Assembly: GCA_016882265.1 (NCBI GenBank)
Contig: VGVB01000033.1
Span: forward strand, 1 to 33,456
Direction: 5' to 3'
DNA: 33,456 nt
Source: Gammaproteobacteria bacterium
GTDB lineage: Bacteria > Pseudomonadota > Gammaproteobacteria > Steroidobacterales > Steroidobacteraceae
Made by a program: the position numbers and the translations under genes. Shown piece by piece: positions 10,239-19,791 of the stretch (position 1 is its first letter; each line of letters starts with the position of its first letter). Under the pieces are notes generated by a model, which was not told the origin of the DNA, did not search any database, and saw nothing but the letters and a program-made list of their open reading frames with translations.

Positions 10239-11125
10239 GCGCCGTCTCCGCTCGCGGCCGCCTGGGTCGCGAGCAGCTCGTCCAGCAGTGTCGTCAGGTC
10301 CGGGATGTCGGCCAGCGCGGCGCGCTGGCCGGCCCAGTCCTGGCGCACCGCACAGGCGGCGCTCATCCACGGCTTGAGGCCGGCCCCGGTGACGGTCTGT
10401 GCGACCTCGCGCATCTCTTCGGCGCGGCGGCGCCCGTGCTGCAGCGAGCGCGTGATCATGTACTGCGCGAGCCGCTGCCAGTCGTGGCCGGGGAACAGGT
10501 CGTTCAGCGAGTCGAGCACGGCCTCCTCGACACCGTAGCCGCGTGCCGCCAGCAGCGACTCGGTGAGCAGCGCTTCCATGCCTTTGATCATCACGCTGCG
10601 GCACATCTTCGCCGCTGAAGCAGGGCCGACGGTCGCGGCGTAGGCCTGCATGCCGGTGAAGCCGAGCACCTGCGCGAGCGACAGGAACGGCAGCGCATGC
10701 GGTCCGCCGAGCAGCATCGGCGCGGTACTGCGCCGCGGCAGGATCGGGGACATCACCGCGGCCTCGATATAGCGGCCGCCGGCGGCTTCGACGACCGCCG
10801 CCGCGGCCCGCCGTGTGGCCGGCGCGACCGAGTTCAGGTCGAGGTACAGCGCGCCGGGCGGGAGTGCTGCCGCGGCCGTCTGGGCCGCAGCGAGACACTC
10901 GGCGGCGGTCACCGCCGAGATCACGAGTTCCGCACCGGCCAGCGCATCCGCTGCGTCGCTGCCGCGCCGGACGGCGCCTGCGGCGCGGCTCGGCCCGCTG
11001 TCGGGATCGGTGAACAGCAGATCCCAGGCGGTGAGTGAGGTCACGCCGGCCGCGGCCAGATCCGCGGCGAGGACCTGGCCGACCTCGCCAAAGCCGATCA
11101 GGCAGACCTGCGGCAAGGCGCTCAC
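10232..11125 (-). CDS. NAD(P)-binding DUF1932 oxidoreductase in the lig operon, unassigned role
   Basis: A 297-residue protein of the 6-phosphogluconate/3-hydroxyisobutyrate dehydrogenase-like superfamily. A Rossmann fold with GxGxxG at 11-16 ('CLIGFGEVGQVLA') opens the protein, and the helical DUF1932 domain fills the second half ('FTGMQAYAATVGPASAAKMCRSVMIKGMEALLTE'). 'KMCRS' holds the Lys in the usual catalytic position. It starts with GTG sharing bases with the ligU TGA, and its own end overlaps ligJ, so it is co-translated with pathway enzymes. No step of the 4,5-cleavage route needs it on present knowledge. Possible roles are reduction of a keto intermediate, a side product or a related aromatic substrate. 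Confidence 0.85.
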   Translation of the reverse strand: MSALPQVCLIGFGEVGQVLAADLAAAGVTSLTAWDLLFTDPDSGPSRAAGAVRRGSDAADALAGAELVISAVTAAECLAAAQTAAAALPPGALYLDLNSVAPATRRAAAAVVEAAGGRYIEAAVMSPILPRRSTAPMLLGGPHALPFLSLAQVLGFTGMQAYAATVGPASAAKMCRSVMIKGMEALLTESLLAARGYGVEEAVLDSLNDLFPGHDWQRLAQYMITRSLQHGRRRAEEMREVAQTVTGAGLKPWMSAACAVRQDWAGQRAALADIPDLTTLLDELLATQAAASGDGAC

Positions 11126-12213
11126 GCGTCGTTCCAGGCATGGCCCGGCACATACACCTCGCCGCGCATCAGTTTGCGCGCGGTACGGATCAGCGCCGGC
11201 CGGGTGATGGTGGCGCGCCCATCCTCGAGCGCGACGTCGAGTTCGACCGAGAAGAAGCCCGTCGGATGTTCGATGTCCAGCCGGCGGCGGCCGGGGGCTG
11301 GCGCGAGACCGGCAACGCGCGCGGCCACCGAATCGGGCAGCACACAGGCCGTGGCGACGCTGACCGCGCCCAGCACGCCGATCGCCTCGTGCACGCGGTG
11401 CGGAATGAACGTGCGGGTCGCGATCGTGCCGCCGTGCGTGGGTGGCGCGACCAGGCACATTTTCGGTACGGTCTGCGCCGCGACGTCGCCAAGATTCATG
11501 CGCGGGCCGAGCGCAAGACGCAGCCGTTCGAGCCTGGCCTGCAACGCGGCATTGGCCTCGAGCTCAGCGGGCGACTCGGCGCCGGTGCAGCCGAGGTCCG
11601 CCGCGCGCAGGATCACGACCGGCATGCCGTGGTCGATGCAGGTGACGTCGAGGCCCTCGCTGTGGTCGACCACGGCGCCGGTCGGCAGCAGTGCGCCGCA
11701 GCTCGAGCCGGCGACGTCCGGGAACTCGAGCGGAATCGGCGCGGCGGTGCCGGGCACGCCGTCGATGCGCGCAGTACCCTCGTATTCCACGCAGCCCGCC
11801 GGCGTCGGTACCTGCGCGATGGCGATGCCGCCGGTGTTGACCATGTGGATGCGCACCGGCGTCGGGTTGCCGTGTACCGGCACGAGGCCGTTCTCGATCG
11901 CCCACGGGCCGACGCCGGCCAGCAGGTTGCCGCAGTTCTGCGCATCACTGACGCTCGCGCGGTCGACCGCGACCTGCAGGAACAGGTAGTCCACGTCGGC
12001 ATCCGGATGCGTGGGCGGGCCGATCACGGCGACCTTGCTGGTCAGCGGGTGCGCGCCGCCGACGCCGTCGATCTGCCGCGGGTCCGGCGAGCCGAGCGCC
12101 GCGAGCAGCACGCGATCGCGCCGCGTCACGCTGGCGGGCAGGTCGCGGGCGTGCAGGTACAGCCCCTTCGAGGTGCCGCCGCGCATCAGCGTGGCCGGAA
12201 TCGCCCGCAGCAT
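11122..12213 (-). CDS. ligU: 4-oxalomesaconate tautomerase (PrpF family)
   Basis: A 363-residue PrpF/DUF453-fold isomerase. It matches LigU/GalD-type tautomerases that move the double bond of 4-oxalomesaconate before LigJ acts. The N-terminal 'IPATLMRGGTSKGLYLHARDLP' is the family signature, followed by 'QNCGNLLAGVGPWAIE' with the conserved Cys of the active site and 'GAVSVATACVLPDS' for the second half. The ATG at 12213 begins the conserved sequence, seven bases after the ligK stop. Other PrpF proteins act on aconitate isomers, but the operon makes the LigU role very likely. Confidence 0.92.
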   Translation of the reverse strand: MLRAIPATLMRGGTSKGLYLHARDLPASVTRRDRVLLAALGSPDPRQIDGVGGAHPLTSKVAVIGPPTHPDADVDYLFLQVAVDRASVSDAQNCGNLLAGVGPWAIENGLVPVHGNPTPVRIHMVNTGGIAIAQVPTPAGCVEYEGTARIDGVPGTAAPIPLEFPDVAGSSCGALLPTGAVVDHSEGLDVTCIDHGMPVVILRAADLGCTGAESPAELEANAALQARLERLRLALGPRMNLGDVAAQTVPKMCLVAPPTHGGTIATRTFIPHRVHEAIGVLGAVSVATACVLPDSVAARVAGLAPAPGRRRLDIEHPTGFFSVELDVALEDGRATITRPALIRTARKLMRGEVYVPGHAWNDA

Positions 12214-12220
12214 CGCCGCC

Positions 12221-12910
12221 TCAGTCGTCCGTCTGCTGGCGGCGCCAGACCAGGCCGCGCTCGCTGAGGCGCTCGCGCATGCGGTACAGGTCGAGGCCGA
12301 GCTCGCCGGCGCGCAGTCGCGCGCGCACGCCGGCCTCGCGGGCCTCGCGTTCGGCGCAGCGTCCGGCGATCGCACCGGCCTGGTCCCGGGCCACGACGCA
12401 GATGCCGTCGTCGTCGGCGACGACTACGTCGCCGGGCCGGACCAGTGCGCCGGCGCAGACGACGGGCACGTTGACGCTGCCGAGCGTCTCCTTGACCGTG
12501 CCCTGCGCGGAGATGCACTTCGACCAGACCGAGAAGCCCATCGCGATGAGATCGCGCACGTCGCGCACGCCGGCGTCGATGACGAGGCCGTGGACGCCAC
12601 GTGCCGCCAGTGAGCAGGCCAGCAACTCGCCGAAGTAACCGGCCTCCGAACTGGCGGTCGGCGCGACGACGAGGACGTCGCCCTTGCGGCACTGTTCGAC
12701 CGCGACGTGGATCATCCAGTTGTCGCCGGGCGGCACGCTGACGGTTACGGCCGGCCCGGCGATGCGGACTCCGGCCTGGATCGGCCGCAGGCGCGGGGCC
12801 AGCAGGCCGGTACGCCCCTGGGCCTCGTGGACGGTCGCGACCCCGGCCGCGGCGAGCGCCGCGGTCGCCACCGGGTCGGCGCGCTCGATGTCGGTGATGA
12901 CGACGTGCAT
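12221..12910 (-). CDS. ligK: 4-carboxy-4-hydroxy-2-oxoadipate aldolase
   Basis: A 229-residue RraA-fold class II aldolase that cleaves 4-carboxy-4-hydroxy-2-oxoadipate to pyruvate and oxaloacetate, the last step of the route. The metal and substrate site is visible in '[21 protein letters not shown]' followed by Arg116-Asp117, and '[11 protein letters not shown]' is the second conserved stretch. RraA itself (RNase E inhibitor) is shorter and lacks the aldolase context. It is the first gene of the lig operon, about 58 bases from a good promoter. Confidence 0.94.
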   Translation of the reverse strand: MHVVITDIERADPVATAALAAAGVATVHEAQGRTGLLAPRLRPIQAGVRIAGPAVTVSVPPGDNWMIHVAVEQCRKGDVLVVAPTASSEAGYFGELLACSLAARGVHGLVIDAGVRDVRDLIAMGFSVWSKCISAQGTVKETLGSVNVPVVCAGALVRPGDVVVADDDGICVVARDQAGAIAGRCAEREAREAGVRARLRAGELGLDLYRMRERLSERGLVWRRQQTDD

Positions 12911-12967
12911 GGCAGAGGACCGCGGCGCTGGATGGCGGCATTGTGGGCCGGGGGCCGCGGCCGGGCC

Positions 12968-13003
12968 AATTGCAATTATGACCGGGGTATAAGAGATTGT
13001 TAA
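12968..13003 (-). promoter_or_regulatory. Lig operon promoter with palindrome in the divergent region
   Basis: On the minus strand TTAACA (13003-12998), a 17-base spacer and CATAAT (12980-12975) form a strong sigma-70-type promoter with transcription expected to begin near 12968. The perfect palindrome AATTGCAATT (12968-12977) overlaps the -10 box and start point. GTTAAC and a nearby GTTAC sit at the -35 side. LysR-type regulators usually bind interrupted dyads in such divergent gaps, so these are candidate sites for the neighbouring regulator, but the exact operator cannot be set by eye. Confidence 0.65.
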
Positions 13004-13031
13004 CGGTTACTGCCACAGCGGAGCACGCCCG

Positions 13032-15468
<2,437 letters not shown>

Positions 15469-15541
15469 GCGTCTGCCGACGGTACGGGCTGGCCACGCCG
15501 CACCTTCGGTTGTCCACCCCAAAGAGGCGGGAAACTGCCTA

Positions 15542-15569
15542 TTGAAGGAGATGGCCAGCCGCCTATATT
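15542..15569 (+). promoter_or_regulatory. Possible nirS promoter
   Basis: TTGAAG (15542-15547) and TATATT (15564-15569) are 16 bases apart, with a leader of about 50 bases to nirS. No FNR/Dnr-type TTGAT-N4-ATCAA box was found at the usual distance upstream, although such control is typical of nirS. The leader contains two near-copies of a GGTTT..CACAAGG element (15585-15597 and 15602-15616), of unknown meaning. Confidence 0.4.
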
Positions 15570-15627
15570 CGGCGATGTCAGCGCGGTTTGCACAAGGCTT
15601 TGGTTTACGCACAAGGGGAACGGCACC

Positions 15628-17319
15628 ATGAATACGCGGATCGCTGTCACGGGTGTGGTGATGGGGCTGATGGCGGCGCTGGGCACGACTGCCCAGGCGC
15701 AGCAGGCAGCAGAGCAGGCGCCGGCGATGACGCCGGCAGAGATCGAGACCGGTCGCAAGATCTACTTCGAGCGCTGCGCCGGCTGCCATGGCGTGCTGCG
15801 CAAGGGTGCGACCGGCAAGAACCTCGAGCCGCACTGGACCAAGAAGGCGGCCGACGGCAATGTCCAGGAAGGTGGCACGCTGAAGCTCGGCAGTTCCCGG
15901 CTTGCCAAGATCATCGCGCTGGGCACTGAGGGCGGGATGGTCAACTACGACGACATCCTGAGCGAGGCCGAGATCGACATCATGGCCCGCTACATCCAGC
16001 AGGCGCCGCAGTCGCCGCCGGAGTTCAGCCTGAAGGACATGTTGGCATCGTGGAAGCTGATCGTGCCGGTGGAACAGCGGCCGACCCGGCAGATGAGCAG
16101 CATCAATCTGAAGAATGTGTTCGCAGTGACGCTGCGCGATACCGGCAAGCTCGCGCTGATCGATGGTGACACGAAGCAGATCTGGCAGATTCTCGATACC
16201 GGCTACGCCGTGCACATCTCACGCCTGTCGGCGTCGGGCCGGTATGTGTACACGGTCGGCCGGGATGGTCTGGTCACGCTGATCGACCTGTGGTTCGAGA
16301 AGCCGCAGACCGTTGCGAGCATCAAGCTGGGCGCCGATGCCCGCTCGGTGGACACCTCCAAGTTCAAGGGCTACGAGGATAAGTACCTGATCGGTGGCAG
16401 CTACTGGCCGCCGCAGTTCTCGATCATGGAGGGTGACACGCTCAAGCCGCTCAAGGTCGTCTCGACGCGCGGCATCACGGTGGACGGTGAGTACCATCCC
16501 GAACCGCGCGTCGCCTCGATCGTATCGTCGCACATCAAGCCCGAGTGGGTGGTCAACATCAAGGAGACCGGCCAGATCCTGCTGGTCGACTACAGCGACA
16601 TCCGCAACCTGAAGACCACGACGATCGAGTCGGCGAAGTTCCTGCACGACGGCGGCTGGGACGCCTCGAAGCGCTACTTCCTCGTGGCCGCCAACGCTTC
16701 GCACAAGGTCGCGGCGGTGGATACGCGGACCGGGAAACTGGCGGCGCTGGTCGATACCAAGAAGATCCCGCACCCGGGCCGGGGCGCGAACTTCGTCCAC
16801 CCGCAGTTCGGACCGGTATGGGCCACCGGGCACCTGGGTGACGCGGTCGTGTCACTGATCGCCACGCCGTCGGAAAAGCGCGAGCACGCCCGCTACCGGG
16901 AGTACAACTGGAAGGTCGTGCAGGAGCTGCCGATGCCCGGCGGCGGCAACCTGTTTGTGAAGACCCATCCTAAGTCGCGGCACCTGTGGGCGGATCTGCC
17001 GATGAACCCGGAGCGGGAGAACGCCGAGGCCGTTTACGTGTTCGACCTGACGGACCTGAGCAAGCCGGCGGTCAAGGTCAACGTCGCCCGCGACGCCGGG
17101 CTGCCGGAGACCAAGGCCCTGCGGCGCGCGGTGCATCCGGAGTTCAGCGCCGACGGCAGCGAGGTCTGGATCTCGGTCTGGGGCGGCAAGACCAACCAGT
17201 CGGCGCTGGTTGTGTACGACGACCGGACGCTGCAGGTCAAGAAGGTGATCACCGATCCGCAGATGATTACGCCGACCGGCAAGTTCAACGTCTGGAACAC
17301 GCAGCACGACATCTACTGA
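15628..17319 (+). CDS. nirS: Cytochrome cd1 nitrite reductase
   Basis: A 563-residue periplasmic enzyme reducing nitrite to nitric oxide. A signal peptide ends near 'TAQAQQ'. The cytochrome c domain has CAGCH at 50-54 in 'RCAGCHGVLRKGATGKNLEP', with Met104 the likely sixth haem c ligand. The eight-bladed d1 propeller follows, with His196 ('GYAVHISRL') as expected d1 ligand, His302 ('VSSHIKPEW') and His340 ('FLHDGGWD') as candidates for the two distal-pocket histidines, and a C-terminus 'TPTGKFNVWNTQHDIY' very close to known NirS. These favour NirS over the d1-maturation homologues NirF and NirN. AGGGGA precedes the ATG. No d1 biosynthesis genes lie nearby. Confidence 0.93.
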   Translation: MNTRIAVTGVVMGLMAALGTTAQAQQAAEQAPAMTPAEIETGRKIYFERCAGCHGVLRKGATGKNLEPHWTKKAADGNVQEGGTLKLGSSRLAKIIALGTEGGMVNYDDILSEAEIDIMARYIQQAPQSPPEFSLKDMLASWKLIVPVEQRPTRQMSSINLKNVFAVTLRDTGKLALIDGDTKQIWQILDTGYAVHISRLSASGRYVYTVGRDGLVTLIDLWFEKPQTVASIKLGADARSVDTSKFKGYEDKYLIGGSYWPPQFSIMEGDTLKPLKVVSTRGITVDGEYHPEPRVASIVSSHIKPEWVVNIKETGQILLVDYSDIRNLKTTTIESAKFLHDGGWDASKRYFLVAANASHKVAAVDTRTGKLAALVDTKKIPHPGRGANFVHPQFGPVWATGHLGDAVVSLIATPSEKREHARYREYNWKVVQELPMPGGGNLFVKTHPKSRHLWADLPMNPERENAEAVYVFDLTDLSKPAVKVNVARDAGLPETKALRRAVHPEFSADGSEVWISVWGGKTNQSALVVYDDRTLQVKKVITDPQMITPTGKFNVWNTQHDIY

Positions 17320-17329
17320 TTGTGTCACA

Positions 17330-17363
17330 GCCTCCGGGCCGGCCGGAGCGCCGGTCCGGAGGC
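17330..17363 (+). repeat. Hairpin between nirS and the nirT-like gene
   Basis: GCCTCCGG and CCGGAGGC can pair in the 73-base gap after the nirS stop, with an internal GC-rich region that can also fold. No T-run follows. It may set unequal mRNA levels of nirS and the downstream genes by stabilising the nirS 3' end. Confidence 0.35.
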
Positions 17364-17392
17364 CAGCCGGGCGACGGACAGGGAGTACCGAT

Positions 17393-17989
17393 TTGAGCAA
17401 GGGACCCGACGAGGAACGCGGCGGCTGGTGGCGCCGGTTGTTGAGACCCAGCCCCCGCTGGTCGTTGCTGACGCTGCTGGTGGTCGGATTCATCGCCGGC
17501 GTCCTGTTCTGGGGTGGATTTCACACAGTCATCGAGGCGACCAACACCGAACAGTTCTGCATTTCCTGCCACGAAATGCGGGATAACGTCTACGCCGAAT
17601 ACGCGCAGAACACGATCCACTACACCAACCGTACCGGTGTGCGCGCGGTCTGCTCCGACTGCCACGTGCCGAAGGAATGGGGACCGAAGATGCTGCGCAA
17701 GATGGCGGCGACCAAGGAGCTGTACGGCAAGATCACCGGCTCGATAGAGACACGCGAGAAGTTCCTCGCCCGGCGCCTGGAGCTGGCCCAGCGCGAGTGG
17801 CGGCGGATGAAGGCGAACGACTCGCTCGAGTGCCGCAACTGTCATACGCTGGCGAGCATGGATGTCAGCAAGCAGAAGCCGCGGGCGCGGCGATCGCACG
17901 AAATGGCTGTTCGCGATGGCGAGACCTGCATCGACTGTCACAAGGGCACTTCGCACCAGTTGCCCGAAAACATGCCTGAGGAAGAGTGA
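17393..17989 (+). CDS. nirT: NapC/NirT-family tetrahaem membrane cytochrome c
   Basis: A 198-residue membrane-anchored quinol dehydrogenase. One N-terminal transmembrane helix (about 23-43) is followed by four CxxCH haem sites at 56-60, 87-91, 147-151 and 179-183, as in NapC/NirT. It would pass electrons from quinol to periplasmic reductases such as NirS, bypassing the bc1 complex. The start is TTG at 17393 with GGGAG seven bases upstream; no ATG or GTG is better placed. It is the second gene of the nirS block, and the symbol follows the nirS-nirT order in Pseudomonas stutzeri. Confidence 0.88.
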   Translation: MSKGPDEERGGWWRRLLRPSPRWSLLTLLVVGFIAGVLFWGGFHTVIEATNTEQFCISCHEMRDNVYAEYAQNTIHYTNRTGVRAVCSDCHVPKEWGPKMLRKMAATKELYGKITGSIETREKFLARRLELAQREWRRMKANDSLECRNCHTLASMDVSKQKPRARRSHEMAVRDGETCIDCHKGTSHQLPENMPEEE

Positions 17990-17992
17990 GCG

Positions 17993-18880
17993 ATGGAGCA
18001 CGACATCATGCGCATGGCGCGATTGCTGTTTCCGGTAACGATGCTGGTATGCGGTCCGGCCTCAGTGCCAGCGCTGGCCGCGGCACCGGACTGGAGCAAG
18101 GTCCCGGTCAGGTCGATCACGGTCTTCTACCCCGGCGTGTCACCGCTGGAGTGGGCGACGAAGGGTACCGAACACGGTGGTGCGCGGGCCATGCGCAAGG
18201 GCGAGACCTGCGCCGGCTGTCACGACGAGGAAGCCGCCGACATGGGGCAGAAGATGGCCAGTGGCCAGAAACTCGAACCGGTACCGATCCCGGGCAAGGC
18301 CGGCTCGATTCCGGTGGCCGTGCAGGCTGCGCACGACGGCACCAACCTGTACCTGCGCTTCGTCTGGAAGGAGCCGCCGGGCGGCGCGGCGAAGATGGAC
18401 AAAGACAATGCGGTCAAGCTGGCCTTCATGCTGGATGACAACCGGGTGGCTGGCGCCAGTCTTTCCGGCTGCTGGCAGGCGTGCCATGTGGACATCCGCT
18501 CGATGCCAGGCGTTACCGATGATCGCAAGACCAAGTACGTGACCGACGGCAACCTGGCCAACGGCGTGTTCTACGATCTGGTGCAGTGGAGCAGCAAGGG
18601 CATGAAGGCTGATGGCTACGTGGCCGAGCGGCGGGTCATGGAGGGTGGTAAGGGCCTGGTCGACGCTGCCGGTACGAAGAAGGGCGACGAGTGGACCGTC
18701 GTCTTCACGCGCCGTCTCGCCGGAGGCGGTACGGGTGACGTGCAGCTCGCCGCGGGCAAGACCTACAATTTCGGTTTTGCGATCCACGACGACTACACGG
18801 CGGGGCGCTTCCACCATGTATCGCTGGGTTACACGCTTGGTCTCGATGCAACAGCCGACATCACCGCAGCAAAGCAATAG
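17993..18880 (+). CDS. Periplasmic haem c protein, ethylbenzene-dehydrogenase-gamma-like domain
   Basis: A 295-residue secreted protein with an N-terminal signal peptide ending near 'PALAAAPDW'. It has one classical haem site CAGCH (73-77) and an immunoglobulin-like haem-binding domain of the cytochrome c-552/DMSO reductase gamma family ('AVQAAHDGTNLYLRFVWKEP', 'VKLAFMLDDN', 'WTVVFTRRL', 'YNFGFAIHDDYTAGRFHHVSLGYTL'). An unusual CWQACH (160-165) is a CX3CH pattern. It probably relays electrons between the NirT-like protein and a periplasmic partner. The ATG at 17993 lies four bases after the nirT stop; an alternative ATG at 18008 has a better-spaced GGAG. Confidence 0.78.
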   Translation: MEHDIMRMARLLFPVTMLVCGPASVPALAAAPDWSKVPVRSITVFYPGVSPLEWATKGTEHGGARAMRKGETCAGCHDEEAADMGQKMASGQKLEPVPIPGKAGSIPVAVQAAHDGTNLYLRFVWKEPPGGAAKMDKDNAVKLAFMLDDNRVAGASLSGCWQACHVDIRSMPGVTDDRKTKYVTDGNLANGVFYDLVQWSSKGMKADGYVAERRVMEGGKGLVDAAGTKKGDEWTVVFTRRLAGGGTGDVQLAAGKTYNFGFAIHDDYTAGRFHHVSLGYTLGLDATADITAAKQ

Positions 18881-19244
18881 CGAGGCGGCGGGCTGTACCG
18901 CCGTCCGCAGCGCGCATCGGCGTGCGCTGCGCTGGCTGACGGCGATCGGGGCGGTCACGCTGGCCACCGCGCTGCTGGCCGATGTCGAGACCGCCGAAGT
19001 CGAAATCCGCGGCAGCCAGTTCATCCCGGCGACGCTCACCGTGGTGCCGGGAACGACCGTACGCTGGACCAACGCTGAGAAGCGCACCAGCCACTCGATC
19101 CTGTTTCCGGAAGAGGGTGGCCTGGAGTCCGAGCGGTTCTTCCCGGGCGAATCGTGGCAACGTCGCTTCGAGCGACCCGGCCGCTATCGTTATACCTGTG
19201 GCCCGCATCCGGAAATGCACGGTGAAGTGATTGTCACGGAATGA
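18846..19244 (+). CDS. Type 1 copper protein (cupredoxin, plastocyanin/amicyanin-like)
   Basis: A 132-residue exported blue-copper-type protein. A membrane or signal segment (about 26-46, 'RALRWLTAIGAVTLATALLA') precedes the cupredoxin fold. Copper ligands are visible as His83 ('TSHSILF'), Cys118, His121 and Met124 ('YTCGPHPEMHG'). The start ATG at 18846 overlaps the haem protein gene by 35 bases and is the only ATG giving a complete leader. In this block it is a candidate electron carrier to NirS, as azurin and pseudoazurin are in other denitrifiers. Confidence 0.82.
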   Translation: MQQPTSPQQSNSEAAGCTAVRSAHRRALRWLTAIGAVTLATALLADVETAEVEIRGSQFIPATLTVVPGTTVRWTNAEKRTSHSILFPEEGGLESERFFPGESWQRRFERPGRYRYTCGPHPEMHGEVIVTE

Positions 19245-19324
19245 CGGGCGCAGGTGAGCAGCCGCTGGCATACTTGAGTCGGGCAACGGCGGTCGGTCGC
19301 GGCCGCACCAGAGTGGGGGCAGCC

Positions 19325-19771
19325 ATGTATCAGCACATCCTCATCCCGACCGATGGATCGCGGAACTCGCTCAAGGGCATTCGCACCGGCATCGCGCTGG
19401 CGCAGACGCTCGGCGCACGGGTCACCGGAGTATTCGTGACCGAGCCGTACCGGCCGCCGGTCTACGGCGAAGCAGCGGTGTACATGCCGGAGCTGACGCC
19501 GCAGCGTTATCTGCAGGCGGCCGTCGCCGAGGCGAAGCAGGCGCTGGCCGGCATCGAGCGACAGGCCGGGACGGCTGGGGTCGGCTGCGCGACGGTCGTC
19601 GTCAACGGGGATCAGGCCTGGCGTGGGATCGTGCGGACCGCGCGCTCGAAGAAGTGCGACCTGATCGTGATGGCCTCACACGGGCGCAGCGGCATCGCCG
19701 GCCTGCTGCTCGGCAGCCACACCGCCAAGGTGCTGACGCACACGAAGATCCCGGTGCTGGTCTGCCGCTGA
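19325..19771 (+). CDS. Universal stress protein, ATP-binding UspA type
   Basis: A 148-residue cytoplasmic USP-fold protein. It opens 'MYQHILIPTDGSRNSLKGI' with the first nucleotide-binding loop and carries the ATP signature G-2x-G-9x-G-S/T as 'ASHGRSGIAGLLLGSHTAKVL', so it is of the ATP-binding subgroup. GGGG precedes the ATG. It follows the cupredoxin gene by 80 bases on the same strand and ends convergent to the oxidase operon. USP genes often sit beside anaerobic respiration genes, but its role here is inferred only from position. Confidence 0.88.
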   Translation: MYQHILIPTDGSRNSLKGIRTGIALAQTLGARVTGVFVTEPYRPPVYGEAAVYMPELTPQRYLQAAVAEAKQALAGIERQAGTAGVGCATVVVNGDQAWRGIVRTARSKKCDLIVMASHGRSGIAGLLLGSHTAKVLTHTKIPVLVCR

Positions 19772-19775
19772 GCGC

Positions 19776-19791
19776 GCGCCGCGGCCGGCGC
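19776..19791. terminator. Possible hairpin between convergent genes
   Basis: GCGCCG and CGGCGC flank a 4-base loop in the 20 bases between the stress-protein and coxC stop codons. It lacks a T-run on either strand, so its activity as a bidirectional terminator is uncertain. Confidence 0.3.

Noticed and set aside
12988..12993. TATAAG as -10 box of the LysR gene
   Set aside because: No acceptable -35 hexamer lies 16-18 bases upstream, so a promoter could not be supported.
15469..15627. FNR/Dnr box upstream of nirS
   Set aside because: Only a TTGA half-site is present; the inverted half is missing at the right spacing.
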